NCBI GenBank assembly: GCA_016928165.1
Contig: JAFGLH010000128.1
Span: 25,794 to 89,793 of the forward strand
Direction of reading: 5' to 3'
Length of the DNA: 64,000 nucleotides
From: Pirellulales bacterium
GTDB taxonomy: Bacteria; Planctomycetota; Planctomycetia; Pirellulales; Thermoguttaceae
Shown here: positions 26,501 through 35,268 of the stretch, piece by piece
How positions within the stretch are numbered: the stretch's first letter is position 1
Layout of the letters: the number at the start of each line of letters is the position of its first letter
The notes under the pieces: generated by a model
The model's input: the letters and a program-made list of their open reading frames with translations, nothing else
Told to the model about the DNA's origin: nothing
Databases searched by the model: none
Position numbers and translations under genes: made by a program

Positions 26501-26639
26501 CCGCGAGGTGTTCAAGATCACCGGCATGGACAAGCTGTTCGAGATCCATTCCGACGCGGAAGCGGCCATTGCCTCGCTGAAGTCGGGCGGAGGGATGTTC
26601 TTCCGCAAGAAGAAGCCCGCCAGCTACGAAGTCTCTTAG
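23595..26639 (+). CDS. Ketosynthase - degenerate acyltransferase - STAS fusion protein (type I PKS-like)
   Basis: A 1014-residue protein with three parts. Residues about 8-432 are an intact ketosynthase: Cys180 in SACSTSL, His316 in EAHGTATAMGD and His356 in NFGHLEAAAG. Residues about 548-830 resemble a PKS acyltransferase, but the nucleophile Ser of GHSxG is Gly626 (GHGLGEY), the catalytic His is Tyr728 (ALYCPLVEP) and the GQGSQ Gln is Glu557. The usual post-AT linker ends at PTYPFQRKKYW. Residues about 884-995 are a STAS domain with VLNFSRVGFMSSMALGML, where SpoIIAA-type proteins have their phosphorylated Ser. No ketoreductase, carrier or thioesterase domain is present; the SDR and ACP are separate genes. 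An in-frame hairpin repeat forms residues about 435-452. It may elongate acyl chains on the free ACP, with STAS as a docking or regulatory module (inference). Confidence 0.88.
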   Translation: MNDSIISNSIAIIGMAGRFPGARNVDQFWSNVVAGVESITSLTNEEMLQSGADPSWLNRPDFVKAAPVIDDFDKFDPKFFKISRREAEIMDPQQRILLELAWETMERAGYAGDPPGLVGVFTGAGGLMSSYLLSPMHFYSRLIGSTGSMHCAGNDKDYLSTRISYKLNLRGPSFTVQSACSTSLVTVHLACQSLLAGECDMALAGGVTVRVPHRIGYIHTGQALLSPDGHCRPFDAGANGTVFGSGAGLVLLKPLAQAIKDGDHVHAVIRGSAVNNDGAAKLSYWATNAEGQAAACADAMAVAEVEPRSIGLVEAHGTATAMGDPVEIFGLNKAFRRGTKDKQFCAIGSVKSNFGHLEAAAGIASLIKAALALEHKKLPPSINYHESNPAINFPESPFFVITECRDWPSNGQPRRAAVNSLGIGGTNAHVILEEKLFSPLPQAGEGPGVRAAELKTISTLHSHALAISAQTPTALNELAGRYVEYFDANPNSNLGDVCFTTNTGRGRFQHRLSAVVRSTNEARKFLDAWRQDKSAPGCVHGIVDVINPPVTFLFPGEGSQYAGMGRGLYESEPVFRENIDRCGTILKSSPLEGEADFQTALFALEYSLACLWKSWGVEPAAVIGHGLGEYAAATVAGVFSLEDALRLVSAREKLINSLLNEGRMAVVLAEPARVAEMLKSYDDIYLAAVNSPRQTVVSGRAEAIESLTDHLTAEGLRCRLLPGKRALYCPLVEPIVERFRCVCEKVTFHKPRIEIISGLSGSQAGAEIATADYWHRHLCKLIRFAECVATLDQSDHRVFVEIGPRPLLLGLGRRSMRQWEGLWLPSLKPGQPDRRTMLSAAARLFVRGINMNWAGADRGFARRRIVLPTYPFQRKKYWIEPMSVIKQELKGEVRVLTIEPARLVDSETIDQCYREIAAALDKCEENHVVLNFSRVGFMSSMALGMLVRVNKRCKEYKVSLKLSGIASEIREVFKITGMDKLFEIHSDAEAAIASLKSGGGMFFRKKKPASYEVS
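24907..24950 (+). repeat. In-frame hairpin repeat inside the ketosynthase gene
   Basis: Perfect 12-base arms CCCCTCTCCCGC/GCGGGAGAGGGG with a 2-base loop, then CCGGGAGTGAGGGCGG. It is translated as SPLPQAGEGPGVRA, right after the ketosynthase end (AHVILEE) in the linker to the AT-like domain. Confidence 0.85.
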
Positions 26640-26750
26640 GTAGGTCAGGTACTCTGTACCTGACATTCTATTACCACGATTTGGGTCATGTATGGGGTGG
26701 TTGTATAACCGTTACCTCAACTGCTGTCAGGCACGGAGTGCCTGACCTAC
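26640..26750. repeat. Second opposed pair of GTAG-type REP hairpins
   Basis: GTAG plus GTCAGGTAC-tct-GTACCTGAC at 26640-26664 starts immediately after the ketosynthase stop. An inverted copy GTCAGGCAC-gga-GTGCCTGAC plus CTAC lies at 26726-26750. The remaining gap to the sigma factor gene (26751-26935) shows nothing else clear. Confidence 0.85.
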
Positions 26751-26935
26751 GAATTACTGCCGCACCAACTGCTGAAGTCTCATAAGCGGCCCGCCGCGAA
26801 ACTCGCCTTATCTCATTGTCGCATAAAGCCTTACGGCATCGCGCCGCATCTCTTGGCCCGCCTGGCCGACGCACTTTCGCACAAAATAACGCTCATTGCA
26901 AATACACTATAAGAAGGCGGTGCCGGTCCCGTAGT

Positions 26936-27514
26936 ATGAATCCGGCGCTCCTTTCCGCACGTCTCGTCAAATTGGATCAACCGATGCGCAATCGAGACAT
27001 CGACACGAAAGAGTTCGTCGCGTTGTTGACCCGCCATTCGCGGCGCATCTATTCGTTCATCCGCTCGTTGGTGCCCAATCAGACCGACGCAGAAGACCTC
27101 TTTCAAGAGGTCAGCACCACCCTGTGGGAAAAGTATGACACGTTTTGCAAGGGGAGCGATTTTCGGGCTTGGGCGTTCCAGATCGCCCATTACAAGGTGC
27201 TCAACTTCCGTCGGAGGCGGACGCGCATGCCGCGATTGTTCAGCGACGATTTGATCGGCAAACTTGCCGACGATCGGCTGTTGTTGGACGACTCGCTCGA
27301 GTGCCGCTCGCGGGCGTTGGCCGACTGCTACCAACGACTCCGCTTGGAGGACCGCGAACTGCTTGACCTCCGCTATACCGAAGCGGCGACGGTACCCAAC
27401 GTGGCGACTCAAACCGGCCGATCCATCGACTTTGTCTACAAAGCGCTGCGGCGCATCCATGGCGAACTCTACCAATGCATAGATGACGCGATCCACGGGG
27501 ACGAACCGAAGTGA
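26936..27514 (+). CDS. ECF sigma factor of a planctomycete/Verrucomicrobia RpoE-like group
   Basis: The protein has sigma region 2 (SFIRSLVPNQTDAEDLFQEVSTTLW, then FRAWAFQIAHYKVLNFRRR) and region 4 (YQRLRLEDRELLDLRY to SIDFVYKALRRIHGEL). ECF factors direct RNA polymerase to a small regulon and are held by an anti-sigma protein. The next gene overlaps its stop (GTGA) and encodes a FecR-like membrane protein, so the two are likely partners. ATG at 26936 is used; ATG at 26984 (MRNRDIDTKEF) gives a length closer to relatives. Confidence 0.88.
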   Translation: MNPALLSARLVKLDQPMRNRDIDTKEFVALLTRHSRRIYSFIRSLVPNQTDAEDLFQEVSTTLWEKYDTFCKGSDFRAWAFQIAHYKVLNFRRRRTRMPRLFSDDLIGKLADDRLLLDDSLECRSRALADCYQRLRLEDRELLDLRYTEAATVPNVATQTGRSIDFVYKALRRIHGELYQCIDDAIHGDEPK

Positions 27515-29331
27515 CCCACTCGACGCCGCAATTCGATGAGCTGGCCGACCTGGTTTGGGCACTGTCCAACGACAGGCTCGACGCCGAGGGCGGAGCGAGT
27601 TTGCAACGGCTGCTCGAATCGGACGCCGCCAATCGTCGCGTCTATCTCGAATTGATGGACCAATTCGCGTTGTTGGAATGGGAAAGCGCGGAACGGACCG
27701 TGGAAGCCGGAAAACATGGAGACTTGGAAACTGCGGTTTCGCCGCTAGAGATTTCCACCCTTTCCCCACTCCCTTCTCCTCTCTCACCTCTCGCCGTCGG
27801 CGGTCCGCTCTTCTCCTACATGGTCGCCACAGTGGTCTTGTGTTTGATGTTGCTCGGGGCCTGGGCTTATAAGATTTCACACGTTCGCGATCAGCATTAC
27901 GTCGACAATAGCCGGAGGCAAACTGCCTCCGGTCCGTCGGAGCAACCGGAATTGGTCTTTGTCGGCCGGATCACCGGCATGAAAGACTGCCGCTGGTCCG
28001 ACCCCGACACCTATACGATAGTCGGAGCGTCGGTCCCGCTGGATCGCGAATACGCATTGGCCTCCGGCCTGATGGAAATTACCTACGCCGGCGGCGCGAA
28101 AGTGATCCTCGAAGGCCCCTGTACGTACAATATTGAATCGTCCGCCGGCGGCTTTTTAGCGCGCGGAAAGCTGACGGCTAAAATCAGAACTCAAAGCTCA
28201 AAGCCCAAAGCTCAAAGCTCGGAACTCTTTGCCTTCTCCCCGTTTCTCTCTCCCCTCTTCTCTGTCCGCACTCCCACCGCCGTCGTCACCGACCTCGGCA
28301 CGGAGTTCGGCGTCGAAGTCGATGAGAACGGCGACACCACTTCTCACGTGTTCGAGGGTAAGATTGTGGTTAAGGCGGGGATTCGGAATTCGGAAAAACG
28401 CCCCATGACTGCAGTGGGTGACACTGGTTTAGCCAGTGGCACTCAGCGACAACTCAAGGCTGGGGAATCCATTCAAGTAAGTAGGGTGCGTGCTGGCACG
28501 CACCATGACTCCGCGGCCGAAACTGTGCGTTTCACACACCCTGCGACCCCGCCGAAGTTCGTCCGCCGCTTGTACGAACCGCCAAAAATGCTTGATCTGT
28601 TGGACATCGTCGCCGGCGGAAACGGTTTGGGCAACAGAAGAGAACGAGGAATCGACCCCACCACCGGCATGACGGATCCCATGTTGCTAGTTATACAACG
28701 GAAAGGCGACGGCCAGTACCATACGGTAGCGACAAACGGATTGATTGACGGAGTATTTCTTCCTAAAGGCGGCAAGCATCCGGCGCAACTGGATTCGTCC
28801 GGACATTATTTCGACGGATTTACACGCACGTCGGGCACGTCGGGCAGCAGTATCTGGGTACGCGCGGCTGAAATAAGCACAAGCGATCAGAAAAAGGACC
28901 GCTGGCAGTGGGTGTATTCCATAGGTCGCGGCGGACAGTACATGCCCGACGGTCGAGGATTGCTTTGCATACACGCCAATGCGGGAATAACCTTCGATCT
29001 GGCGGCCATGCGAAAACTTTTCGACGGATCACGCCCGGCGCGATTTCGCTCCGTCGCCGCACTTGCCGATGCCGCGCTCGTCATGCCTGATAAAAATCCT
29101 CACGGCATGGTCGATCTATGGCTCTTTGTGGACGGCCTTTTGAAAATGCAACGTCAAGGGTTGGGACCGCAAGACAAACCGGTCGATATCAATGTCAAAC
29201 TTGAAGCAGGAGACCGGTTCCTTACTATTGTTGTGACCGACTTCAACACCTTGGCCACTTTCGATTGGGCGATTTTCGGCGACCCCGTTTTGGAAATGAA
29301 ACCTACCGACGAAGAAAACAGACTCAGATGA
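27511..29331 (+). CDS. FecR-domain membrane protein with C-terminal carbohydrate-binding-like domain
   Basis: A 606-residue protein. A short cytoplasmic N-terminal region (about 1-95) has the anti-sigma-like RLLESDAANRRVYLELMDQFALLEWE. One membrane helix lies at about 103-125 (YMVATVVLCLMLLGAWAY). A FecR domain (about 155-330) has ITYAGGAKVILEGPCTYNIES and TAVVTDLGTEFGVEVDENG. The C-terminal half (about 370-600) resembles an NPCBM/LamG-like sugar-binding module. It starts with GTG overlapping the sigma-factor stop. It may transmit an extracytoplasmic polysaccharide signal to the sigma factor; this is inference. Several hairpin repeats and pyrimidine-rich tracts are translated within it. Confidence 0.8.
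   Translation: MTHSTPQFDELADLVWALSNDRLDAEGGASLQRLLESDAANRRVYLELMDQFALLEWESAERTVEAGKHGDLETAVSPLEISTLSPLPSPLSPLAVGGPLFSYMVATVVLCLMLLGAWAYKISHVRDQHYVDNSRRQTASGPSEQPELVFVGRITGMKDCRWSDPDTYTIVGASVPLDREYALASGLMEITYAGGAKVILEGPCTYNIESSAGGFLARGKLTAKIRTQSSKPKAQSSELFAFSPFLSPLFSVRTPTAVVTDLGTEFGVEVDENGDTTSHVFEGKIVVKAGIRNSEKRPMTAVGDTGLASGTQRQLKAGESIQVSRVRAGTHHDSAAETVRFTHPATPPKFVRRLYEPPKMLDLLDIVAGGNGLGNRRERGIDPTTGMTDPMLLVIQRKGDGQYHTVATNGLIDGVFLPKGGKHPAQLDSSGHYFDGFTRTSGTSGSSIWVRAAEISTSDQKKDRWQWVYSIGRGGQYMPDGRGLLCIHANAGITFDLAAMRKLFDGSRPARFRSVAALADAALVMPDKNPHGMVDLWLFVDGLLKMQRQGLGPQDKPVDINVKLEAGDRFLTIVVTDFNTLATFDWAIFGDPVLEMKPTDEENRLR
27912..27932 (+). repeat. In-frame hairpin CCGGAGGCA/TGCCTCCGG
   Basis: Perfect 9-base arms with a 3-base loop, just after the membrane-helix segment of the FecR-like protein. 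It encodes RRQTASG, which has no counterpart in FecR domains. Confidence 0.75.
28191..28222 (+). repeat. In-frame tandem CAAAGCTC repeat
   Basis: CTCAAAGCTCAAAGCCCAAAG-type units repeat four times inside the FecR-like gene and encode SSKPKAQSS. The flank 28228-28262 is a pyrimidine-rich tract. Confidence 0.65.
28422..28438 (+). repeat. In-frame CACTGG/CCAGTG hairpin
   Basis: Perfect 6-base arms around TTTAG within the FecR-like gene. It belongs to the same family as the hairpin at 22304-22330. Confidence 0.6.
28481..28504 (+). repeat. In-frame GTAG REP hairpin
   Basis: GTAG is followed by GGTGCGTGC-tg-GCACGCACC, a perfect 9-base stem. It is translated as RVRAGTH inside the FecR-like protein. 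Degenerate relatives lie between rhaA and rhaT. Confidence 0.85.
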
Positions 29332-29443
29332 AATCGACGGAGGGCGCGCCTATGAAATAGACTCGAAAACCGTTTGTTTTGTTTCAGCCGTCATATCGCT
29401 GAAGCAATTTCCGTTTTTCACTTCTTTCAAGGAGACCACAGCT

Positions 29444-30400
29444 ATGTTCAAAAAGTATCCATCAATTCTGGTTTTGGCCGTATTCATGGTTGGCCTACTG
29501 GGTAGTTCAGCGGCATATGCCGACACAATTCTGCTTAACGACACATTCGATTCATCTGGAGCGACGAGGGGCAACGACGCAAACGATCCGCGGGACACGG
29601 ATTGGTGGGCCGTGGGAACGTCCTTCGACGATCCGGCGACCGATATGTATTTGACCACGGACTACGGAGCGGGCGGAATCAACAGCGGAAATGCCTTGAT
29701 GGTGAACGCCAACAATACATTCGGTTACGTTTGGGCAGGTTTCCCCGCCGTTACGCTGAATAACACCGGAGACTGGGTGGAGTTGAATTTCGATTTGCGG
29801 TTAACCGGTGCCCTCACGGCACAGAACCTTGCGTTTCGGGTAGGGCTTTATTCCTCGGCGTCCGGCGCAGCGGGGATGCCCTCGGCCGACAAAACTGATG
29901 ACGTCATTTACCTCAACGACATGGATGGATACGTGATCTACACGGGTACGAATACGACGAGTGCGACGTCGCTGTACACCCGAAGGGAAACGGACGATGC
30001 CGTAACTTCCACTATTCTCACTGCCACCACGGCCGACAAAAATAATTTCGACGCCCCGACGGGAACCGCTTCATTAGACACAAACAAACACGCAATCAGC
30101 TTAAAGCTGGTCCGCACAGACACCGGTGCTAACAACGCCGGTGTGAGGGTCATATACTCAATCGACGGGGCCCTGTTGGCCGACAACACCGACGATGGAA
30201 CGTTGGGTGGATCAGGCTCTGATCCATTCGGATTTCTATCGACCTTCGACGGCCTCTGCATTGCGCACACCAGGTCCGATTATGATTTCCTGATCGATAA
30301 CGTTTCCGTAACGACAAACGTCCCTGAGCCGTCCACGCTGGTACTGCTCGGTTGCGGTCTGATCGGCCTGCTGGCCTACGCTTGGAAGAAACGCAAGTAG
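29444..30400 (+). CDS. PEP-CTERM secreted protein
   Basis: A 318-residue exported protein with a signal peptide ending SSAAYA. A beta-rich body follows, in which [12 protein letters not shown] and [13 protein letters not shown] suggest a lectin-like sandwich. The C-terminal sorting signal has [22 protein letters not shown] followed by KKRK. PEP-CTERM proteins are processed by exosortase and usually end up in or on the envelope or exopolysaccharide. No exosortase gene is in the window. AAGGAG precedes the ATG. It follows the sigma/FecR pair and could be a member of its regulon. Confidence 0.9.
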   Translation: MFKKYPSILVLAVFMVGLLGSSAAYADTILLNDTFDSSGATRGNDANDPRDTDWWAVGTSFDDPATDMYLTTDYGAGGINSGNALMVNANNTFGYVWAGFPAVTLNNTGDWVELNFDLRLTGALTAQNLAFRVGLYSSASGAAGMPSADKTDDVIYLNDMDGYVIYTGTNTTSATSLYTRRETDDAVTSTILTATTADKNNFDAPTGTASLDTNKHAISLKLVRTDTGANNAGVRVIYSIDGALLADNTDDGTLGGSGSDPFGFLSTFDGLCIAHTRSDYDFLIDNVSVTTNVPEPSTLVLLGCGLIGLLAYAWKKRK

Positions 30401-30430
30401 GAGAGCATGTAAACCTGTCGCCACATACCT

Positions 30431-30461
30431 GTTGGGACGGCGGTTCAACCGCCGCCCCAAC
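30431..30461 (+). repeat. GTTGG-CGGCGGTT/AACCGCCG-CCAAC hairpin
   Basis: A 31-base palindrome with the same architecture as 6984-7014 but a different inner stem, lying between the PEP-CTERM and DUF1559 genes. Confidence 0.75.
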
Positions 30462-30485
30462 AACGATACTTCAGGAATTCACGGC

Positions 30486-31622
30486 ATGAATACCATCCGA
30501 CCAACCCCTGGCGCCGTGAAGACGCGGCGGCTAAACGATTGCAACACGCCGTCGTGCCGACGGCGGCTAAACATAATTCCCCGCGACTGCGGTCGCGGGG
30601 CGTTGCCCGAATCCCCGAATCCCCGAATCCCGGAATCCTCGCCCCTACATGGTTTCACGTTGGTCGAGCTTTTGGTCGTGATTACGATAATCGGCATTTT
30701 GATCGCCCTGTTGTTGCCGGCGGTGCAGGCGGCTCGCGAGGCGGCGCGTCGATTGCATTGCACGAACAATCTTAAGCAACTCGGGCTGGCGTTGCATAAT
30801 TATCACGAATCACACAGCCATTTCCCGGCCGCCGAGGCGATTACCGTACCGGAGCAATGCGGCACGGACTGTCGCGGCACGCCGCTGTTCATCGCGTTGC
30901 TGCCGTATTTTGAACAGGCAAATCTCTCGGAATTGTACGATTTCAGCGTCATGCGCGGATGGATGCAGTGGGCCTCGAATAACAATATATTGGCCCAGGA
31001 GCGGCTTGATCTCTTCCAGTGTCCCAGCGACGACACTCCGACGGATTGTCCGAATATGCGCGCCTATTTCGGCGTCGCCGGGGGGAAAACCGTTTATAAC
31101 CAGCATGGAGGAGGAGATTTCGGTGAAGTTTGCATCGACGGCCTGTTCCGAATCAACGTCTGGTATCGTTTCGCCGACGTCAGCGACGGCACTTCCACTA
31201 CTTTGGTTTTCGGCGAAAGCATGCATCCGACTTTTTGGGGCAATGCCACGTGCTATTCGGGCGGCGGCGGTTGGCCCTCTTTCAGCCCAAATTACGGGAC
31301 TTCGAGGGGAGCGCCGGTCGGTTGGTACAACGGTTGCTCATGCAATCCGAATGCAACCAATGATGATTGCGCCATCCCCGACCAGCACCTGGCAAGAGTG
31401 TGCCGCACAACCTTACTGGCGCTCAACGCCCCTATGGAAAATATTGCTTTAACAAGTCAGACGGCCAATGACGTTCCTTTCAGCAGCTATCACAGCGGCG
31501 GCGCCCATTTCGCCTTCGCCGACGGACACGTGAGCTTCATCAACGACTCGATCAATTTCGACGTCTACCAGGCGCTAAGCACCATCGCCAGCGGCGAGAT
31601 CATTTCGGGCCTCGATCATTAA
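30486..31622 (+). CDS. DUF1559 prepilin-like protein with repeat-derived leader
   Basis: A 378-residue member of the large planctomycete DUF1559 family. The type IV prepilin-like cleavage and methylation motif [19 protein letters not shown] lies at about residues 57-75. The family C-terminus has [17 protein letters not shown]. These proteins are thought to be processed like pseudopilins and exposed at the envelope; their function is unknown. The leader before the cleavage site is unusually long (about 56 residues) and is encoded by two hairpins plus a CCGAATCCC tandem repeat. GTGs or internal starts closer to the motif are possible, so the start is uncertain. Confidence 0.88.
   Translation: MNTIRPTPGAVKTRRLNDCNTPSCRRRLNIIPRDCGRGALPESPNPRIPESSPLHGFTLVELLVVITIIGILIALLLPAVQAAREAARRLHCTNNLKQLGLALHNYHESHSHFPAAEAITVPEQCGTDCRGTPLFIALLPYFEQANLSELYDFSVMRGWMQWASNNNILAQERLDLFQCPSDDTPTDCPNMRAYFGVAGGKTVYNQHGGGDFGEVCIDGLFRINVWYRFADVSDGTSTTLVFGESMHPTFWGNATCYSGGGGWPSFSPNYGTSRGAPVGWYNGCSCNPNATNDDCAIPDQHLARVCRTTLLALNAPMENIALTSQTANDVPFSSYHSGGAHFAFADGHVSFINDSINFDVYQALSTIASGEIISGLDH
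30548..30640 (+). repeat. Hairpins and 9-base tandem repeat within the DUF1559 leader
   Basis: GCCGTCG-tgc-CGACGGC at 30548-30564, CCCCGCGAC-tgcg-GTCGCGGGG at 30579-30600, and about four CCGAATCCC units at 30606-30640, all in frame upstream of the prepilin cleavage motif. Confidence 0.75.
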
Positions 31623-31705
31623 ACCGCAACTCGGCCAAGAAGTACACGGCACGCTTGCGACGTCTCAGTCGGCGAAGGGGCCGTGGTCGATTGCGCCGCA
31701 AACGA

Positions 31706-32992
<1,287 letters not shown>

Positions 32993-33392
32993 TGTACCTA
33001 GTAACGTTCTCCTTAGCGCAACGGCCCATTTCGGGCAGTGGCGCGAATAGAATAAGCCCCCATACCAACCAAGTTCGATGCCGGTCTTTCTGCTGGGACG
33101 TGGAGTTGTTGCGACCTACCACAAAAACCCAGTTTGCTAGGTTTGACACCGGTCTGGACGACCGGGCATCAACGTCAAGAAGTAATTCCCCATGCGGCGA
33201 AATACCCGCGCCCTGCTGCTGAGCAGATTGCTTTCAGGCGAAACACCGAAAAAGTATTTATCGGCTTACGGCAGAAAGCCTTGGATCGAGAGGCGTCCTC
33301 AATCATTCGCGGGAAACAACCCGTTACGCAAAGCAGCCCATGATTTCATATCAAGGGGCCCAGAACGCCTACTGCCAAGCAGAACTCAAACA
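32993..33392 (-). promoter_or_regulatory. Long 5' leader of rho
   Basis: About 400 bases separate the predicted transcription start from the rho ATG, and no credible gene lies within. Rho genes in other bacteria are autoregulated by premature termination in the leader. A similar role here is inferred from the length only. Confidence 0.4.
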
Positions 33393-33398
33393 ATGGTT

Positions 33399-33426
33399 AT
33401 CTTAACCGCACGTAGGCTCGTGTCAA
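33399..33426 (-). promoter_or_regulatory. Sigma-70-type promoter of rho
   Basis: On the minus strand TTGACA (33421-33426) and TAAGAT (33399-33404) are 16 bases apart. The rest of the gap up to 33651 shows no further gene. Confidence 0.6.
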
Positions 33427-33651
33427 GCGATATTTCGAAGGTTTCTAAATAAGAAACCCAACTGTTGTATTTTAACTTATCGTCATTGATTCGGCAAGCC
33501 ATTTAGTCATTCTCAGACGTTATAGTAGCAAAGAATCGGCAATTTCGACATAAACCCGACTATTTATCATCACTTCCACCCCGATCCGTTCCGATAAATA
33601 GACGACGAGATCGGGTTTAGATAGGCATTTATATGCGTGAGGATAGGTAAT

Positions 33652-34950
33652 ATGAACAAAAAAGTCGGCATTTTTTGTCTGCTGCTTGCCACATCAATCC
33701 CTCCAAAGGTGGGATTGTCGCAACAACAGATTCAGTTGGAACCGACGCTTGAAATCGCCCAACGCCTTGCCGGGCAATCGAACCGGCTTGTTATGATCCA
33801 GTTTTGGGCCCAATGGTGCGTAGTATGCGGGCGGATGGACGCGGAGGTATTCAGCCAACCGGAAGTGGCGGCGGTGCTCAACCAAAAGTATGTGCCTGTG
33901 AAGATCAATGCCGACCACTTTCCGGCCACGGCGCATCGCTACGGAATTACCGCTTTGCCCACTACGGTAATAATCAGTCCAGATGGCAAATTGTTGAAAA
34001 CGATCCGAGGTCGTCTGGAAACAGCCGCATATCTGGCGGTCTTGAACCGTGTTGCCGCCGAGGCGGAACAACGCAGGGCAATGACAAGCGCTCGGATACC
34101 CACCGGTGAAGCGGCGGCAACCGTTCAGCCGAATGTCTCTTCGACCGCCGAATCATCGCAATCCGCTTCGGTACCCACCAACCGATATACAGCCTCGCAG
34201 CCGCCGGATGAGCCAGCTCCAAATATGCCTGATCCCCGCAACCATTCACAATCGAGATACGCGCCCTCTCACGAGTTTTTTTCACCACCGGCGGTTAATA
34301 GCAATGTACCGGAAACTCAAAACCCCCGATATGGCAATCCACCTCCGGCGATAGGCGAGCCATCGTCACAAGCGCCGTCGGGGCCTGCTTACGGTGCTCA
34401 AGTGCCCCAAACCACAGCACCTCCGCAACGGCCGGCAGATTCTGCTTATGGCTCGCAGGCAGCCCCTGCTACCATGCCTCAACAACAGCCGATCGCACCC
34501 AGCAATCAGTCTCCGCCGGCCATGGCGGCTCGGCATCCGGCGGCTCCGACCGACGCGCCGGCTCCGTCTTTCAATCCGCCATTGTGCCTGGATGGATACT
34601 GCCCGGTTTCCCTGTGCGAGAAGCAACAATGGATTCCTGGCGACCTTCGTTGGGGGGCGATCCACCGCGGTCGCACTTACCTTTTCAGCGGGCCGGAGGA
34701 ACAACGCCGCTTCTTTGGCGATCCCGACCGTTTCGCCCCGGTTGGATCTGGAAACGACATAGTGCTGGCCGCCGAGCAAGGGCGAGCCGTGTCCGGCCGC
34801 CGAGAACACGGAGTGTTTTACGGCAATCGAGTTTATCTGTTTTCCAGCGAGGAGTCGCTGGCCAGATTCGCCGAGAAGCCGGAAGTCTACTCGAGTCAAG
34901 TCCTCAACGCAACGCGTTCGGGAACGTCCACCGGACAACAATTACACTAA
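33652..34950 (+). CDS. Secreted thioredoxin-fold protein with proline-rich linker and C-terminal cysteine domain
   Basis: The signal peptide (about 1-22) is followed by a thioredoxin-like domain (about 30-150) with active-site-like WCVVC (Cys56 and Cys59) and the cis-Pro motif ALPTTVII. A Pro/Ala/Ser/Gln-rich linker (about 155-305) leads to a C-terminal domain of about 110 residues. This begins LCLDGYCPVSLCEKQQW and contains GRTYLFSGPEEQRRFFGDPDRF, similar to YHS-type metal-binding domains. A periplasmic disulfide or metal-related role is likely but not proven. GAGGA precedes the ATG. The gene stands alone. Confidence 0.8.
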   Translation: MNKKVGIFCLLLATSIPPKVGLSQQQIQLEPTLEIAQRLAGQSNRLVMIQFWAQWCVVCGRMDAEVFSQPEVAAVLNQKYVPVKINADHFPATAHRYGITALPTTVIISPDGKLLKTIRGRLETAAYLAVLNRVAAEAEQRRAMTSARIPTGEAAATVQPNVSSTAESSQSASVPTNRYTASQPPDEPAPNMPDPRNHSQSRYAPSHEFFSPPAVNSNVPETQNPRYGNPPPAIGEPSSQAPSGPAYGAQVPQTTAPPQRPADSAYGSQAAPATMPQQQPIAPSNQSPPAMAARHPAAPTDAPAPSFNPPLCLDGYCPVSLCEKQQWIPGDLRWGAIHRGRTYLFSGPEEQRRFFGDPDRFAPVGSGNDIVLAAEQGRAVSGRREHGVFYGNRVYLFSSEESLARFAEKPEVYSSQVLNATRSGTSTGQQLH

Positions 34951-35075
34951 ATTTGATGTTCCGCTTGTTGAGGAAAGGCTTAATTCTGTTTCCCTCACTC
35001 CGCGTGTGAACCTCTTGACCTCGATGCTCCTTATTAGCAAGTAAACGGAGGCGAATGTGACGCGTTTGAACAGTG

Positions 35076-35100
35076 CGTTCCCGCGCAAATCGCGGGAACG
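35076..35100 (+). repeat. CGTTCCCGCG/CGCGGGAACG hairpin
   Basis: Perfect 10-base arms with a 5-base loop in the 318-base gap 34951-35268. No T-run follows, so it is more likely a repeat than an intrinsic terminator. Nothing else is evident in the gap. Confidence 0.65.
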
Positions 35101-35268
35101 AAACAAGGGCAATTTCTCTCTCAAGCCACCCATATCGCCTTTTTTGACAACTCCCCTAGCGTAATTCGTCCGTTGAGACTAAACTCTGATGTCCGTGCTC
35201 GACTTTTCCGATTAGGAAGATTGTGTACATAGCGCTGGGTAACTGAGATATACACAAGGAGCGATGTT

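Noticed and set aside
23117..26750. Repeats considered as a CRISPR array
   Set aside because: Only paired inverted hairpins with unequal spacing are present, with no direct repeats of constant spacing and no cas genes.
26816..26935. N-terminal extension of the sigma factor from TTG at 26816
   Set aside because: The residues are Arg-rich and do not match sigma region 2; no Shine-Dalgarno precedes it.
35076..35100. Hairpin considered as an intrinsic terminator for the thioredoxin-fold gene
   Set aside because: No T-run follows the stem and it lies over 120 bases after the stop; it fits the repeat families better.
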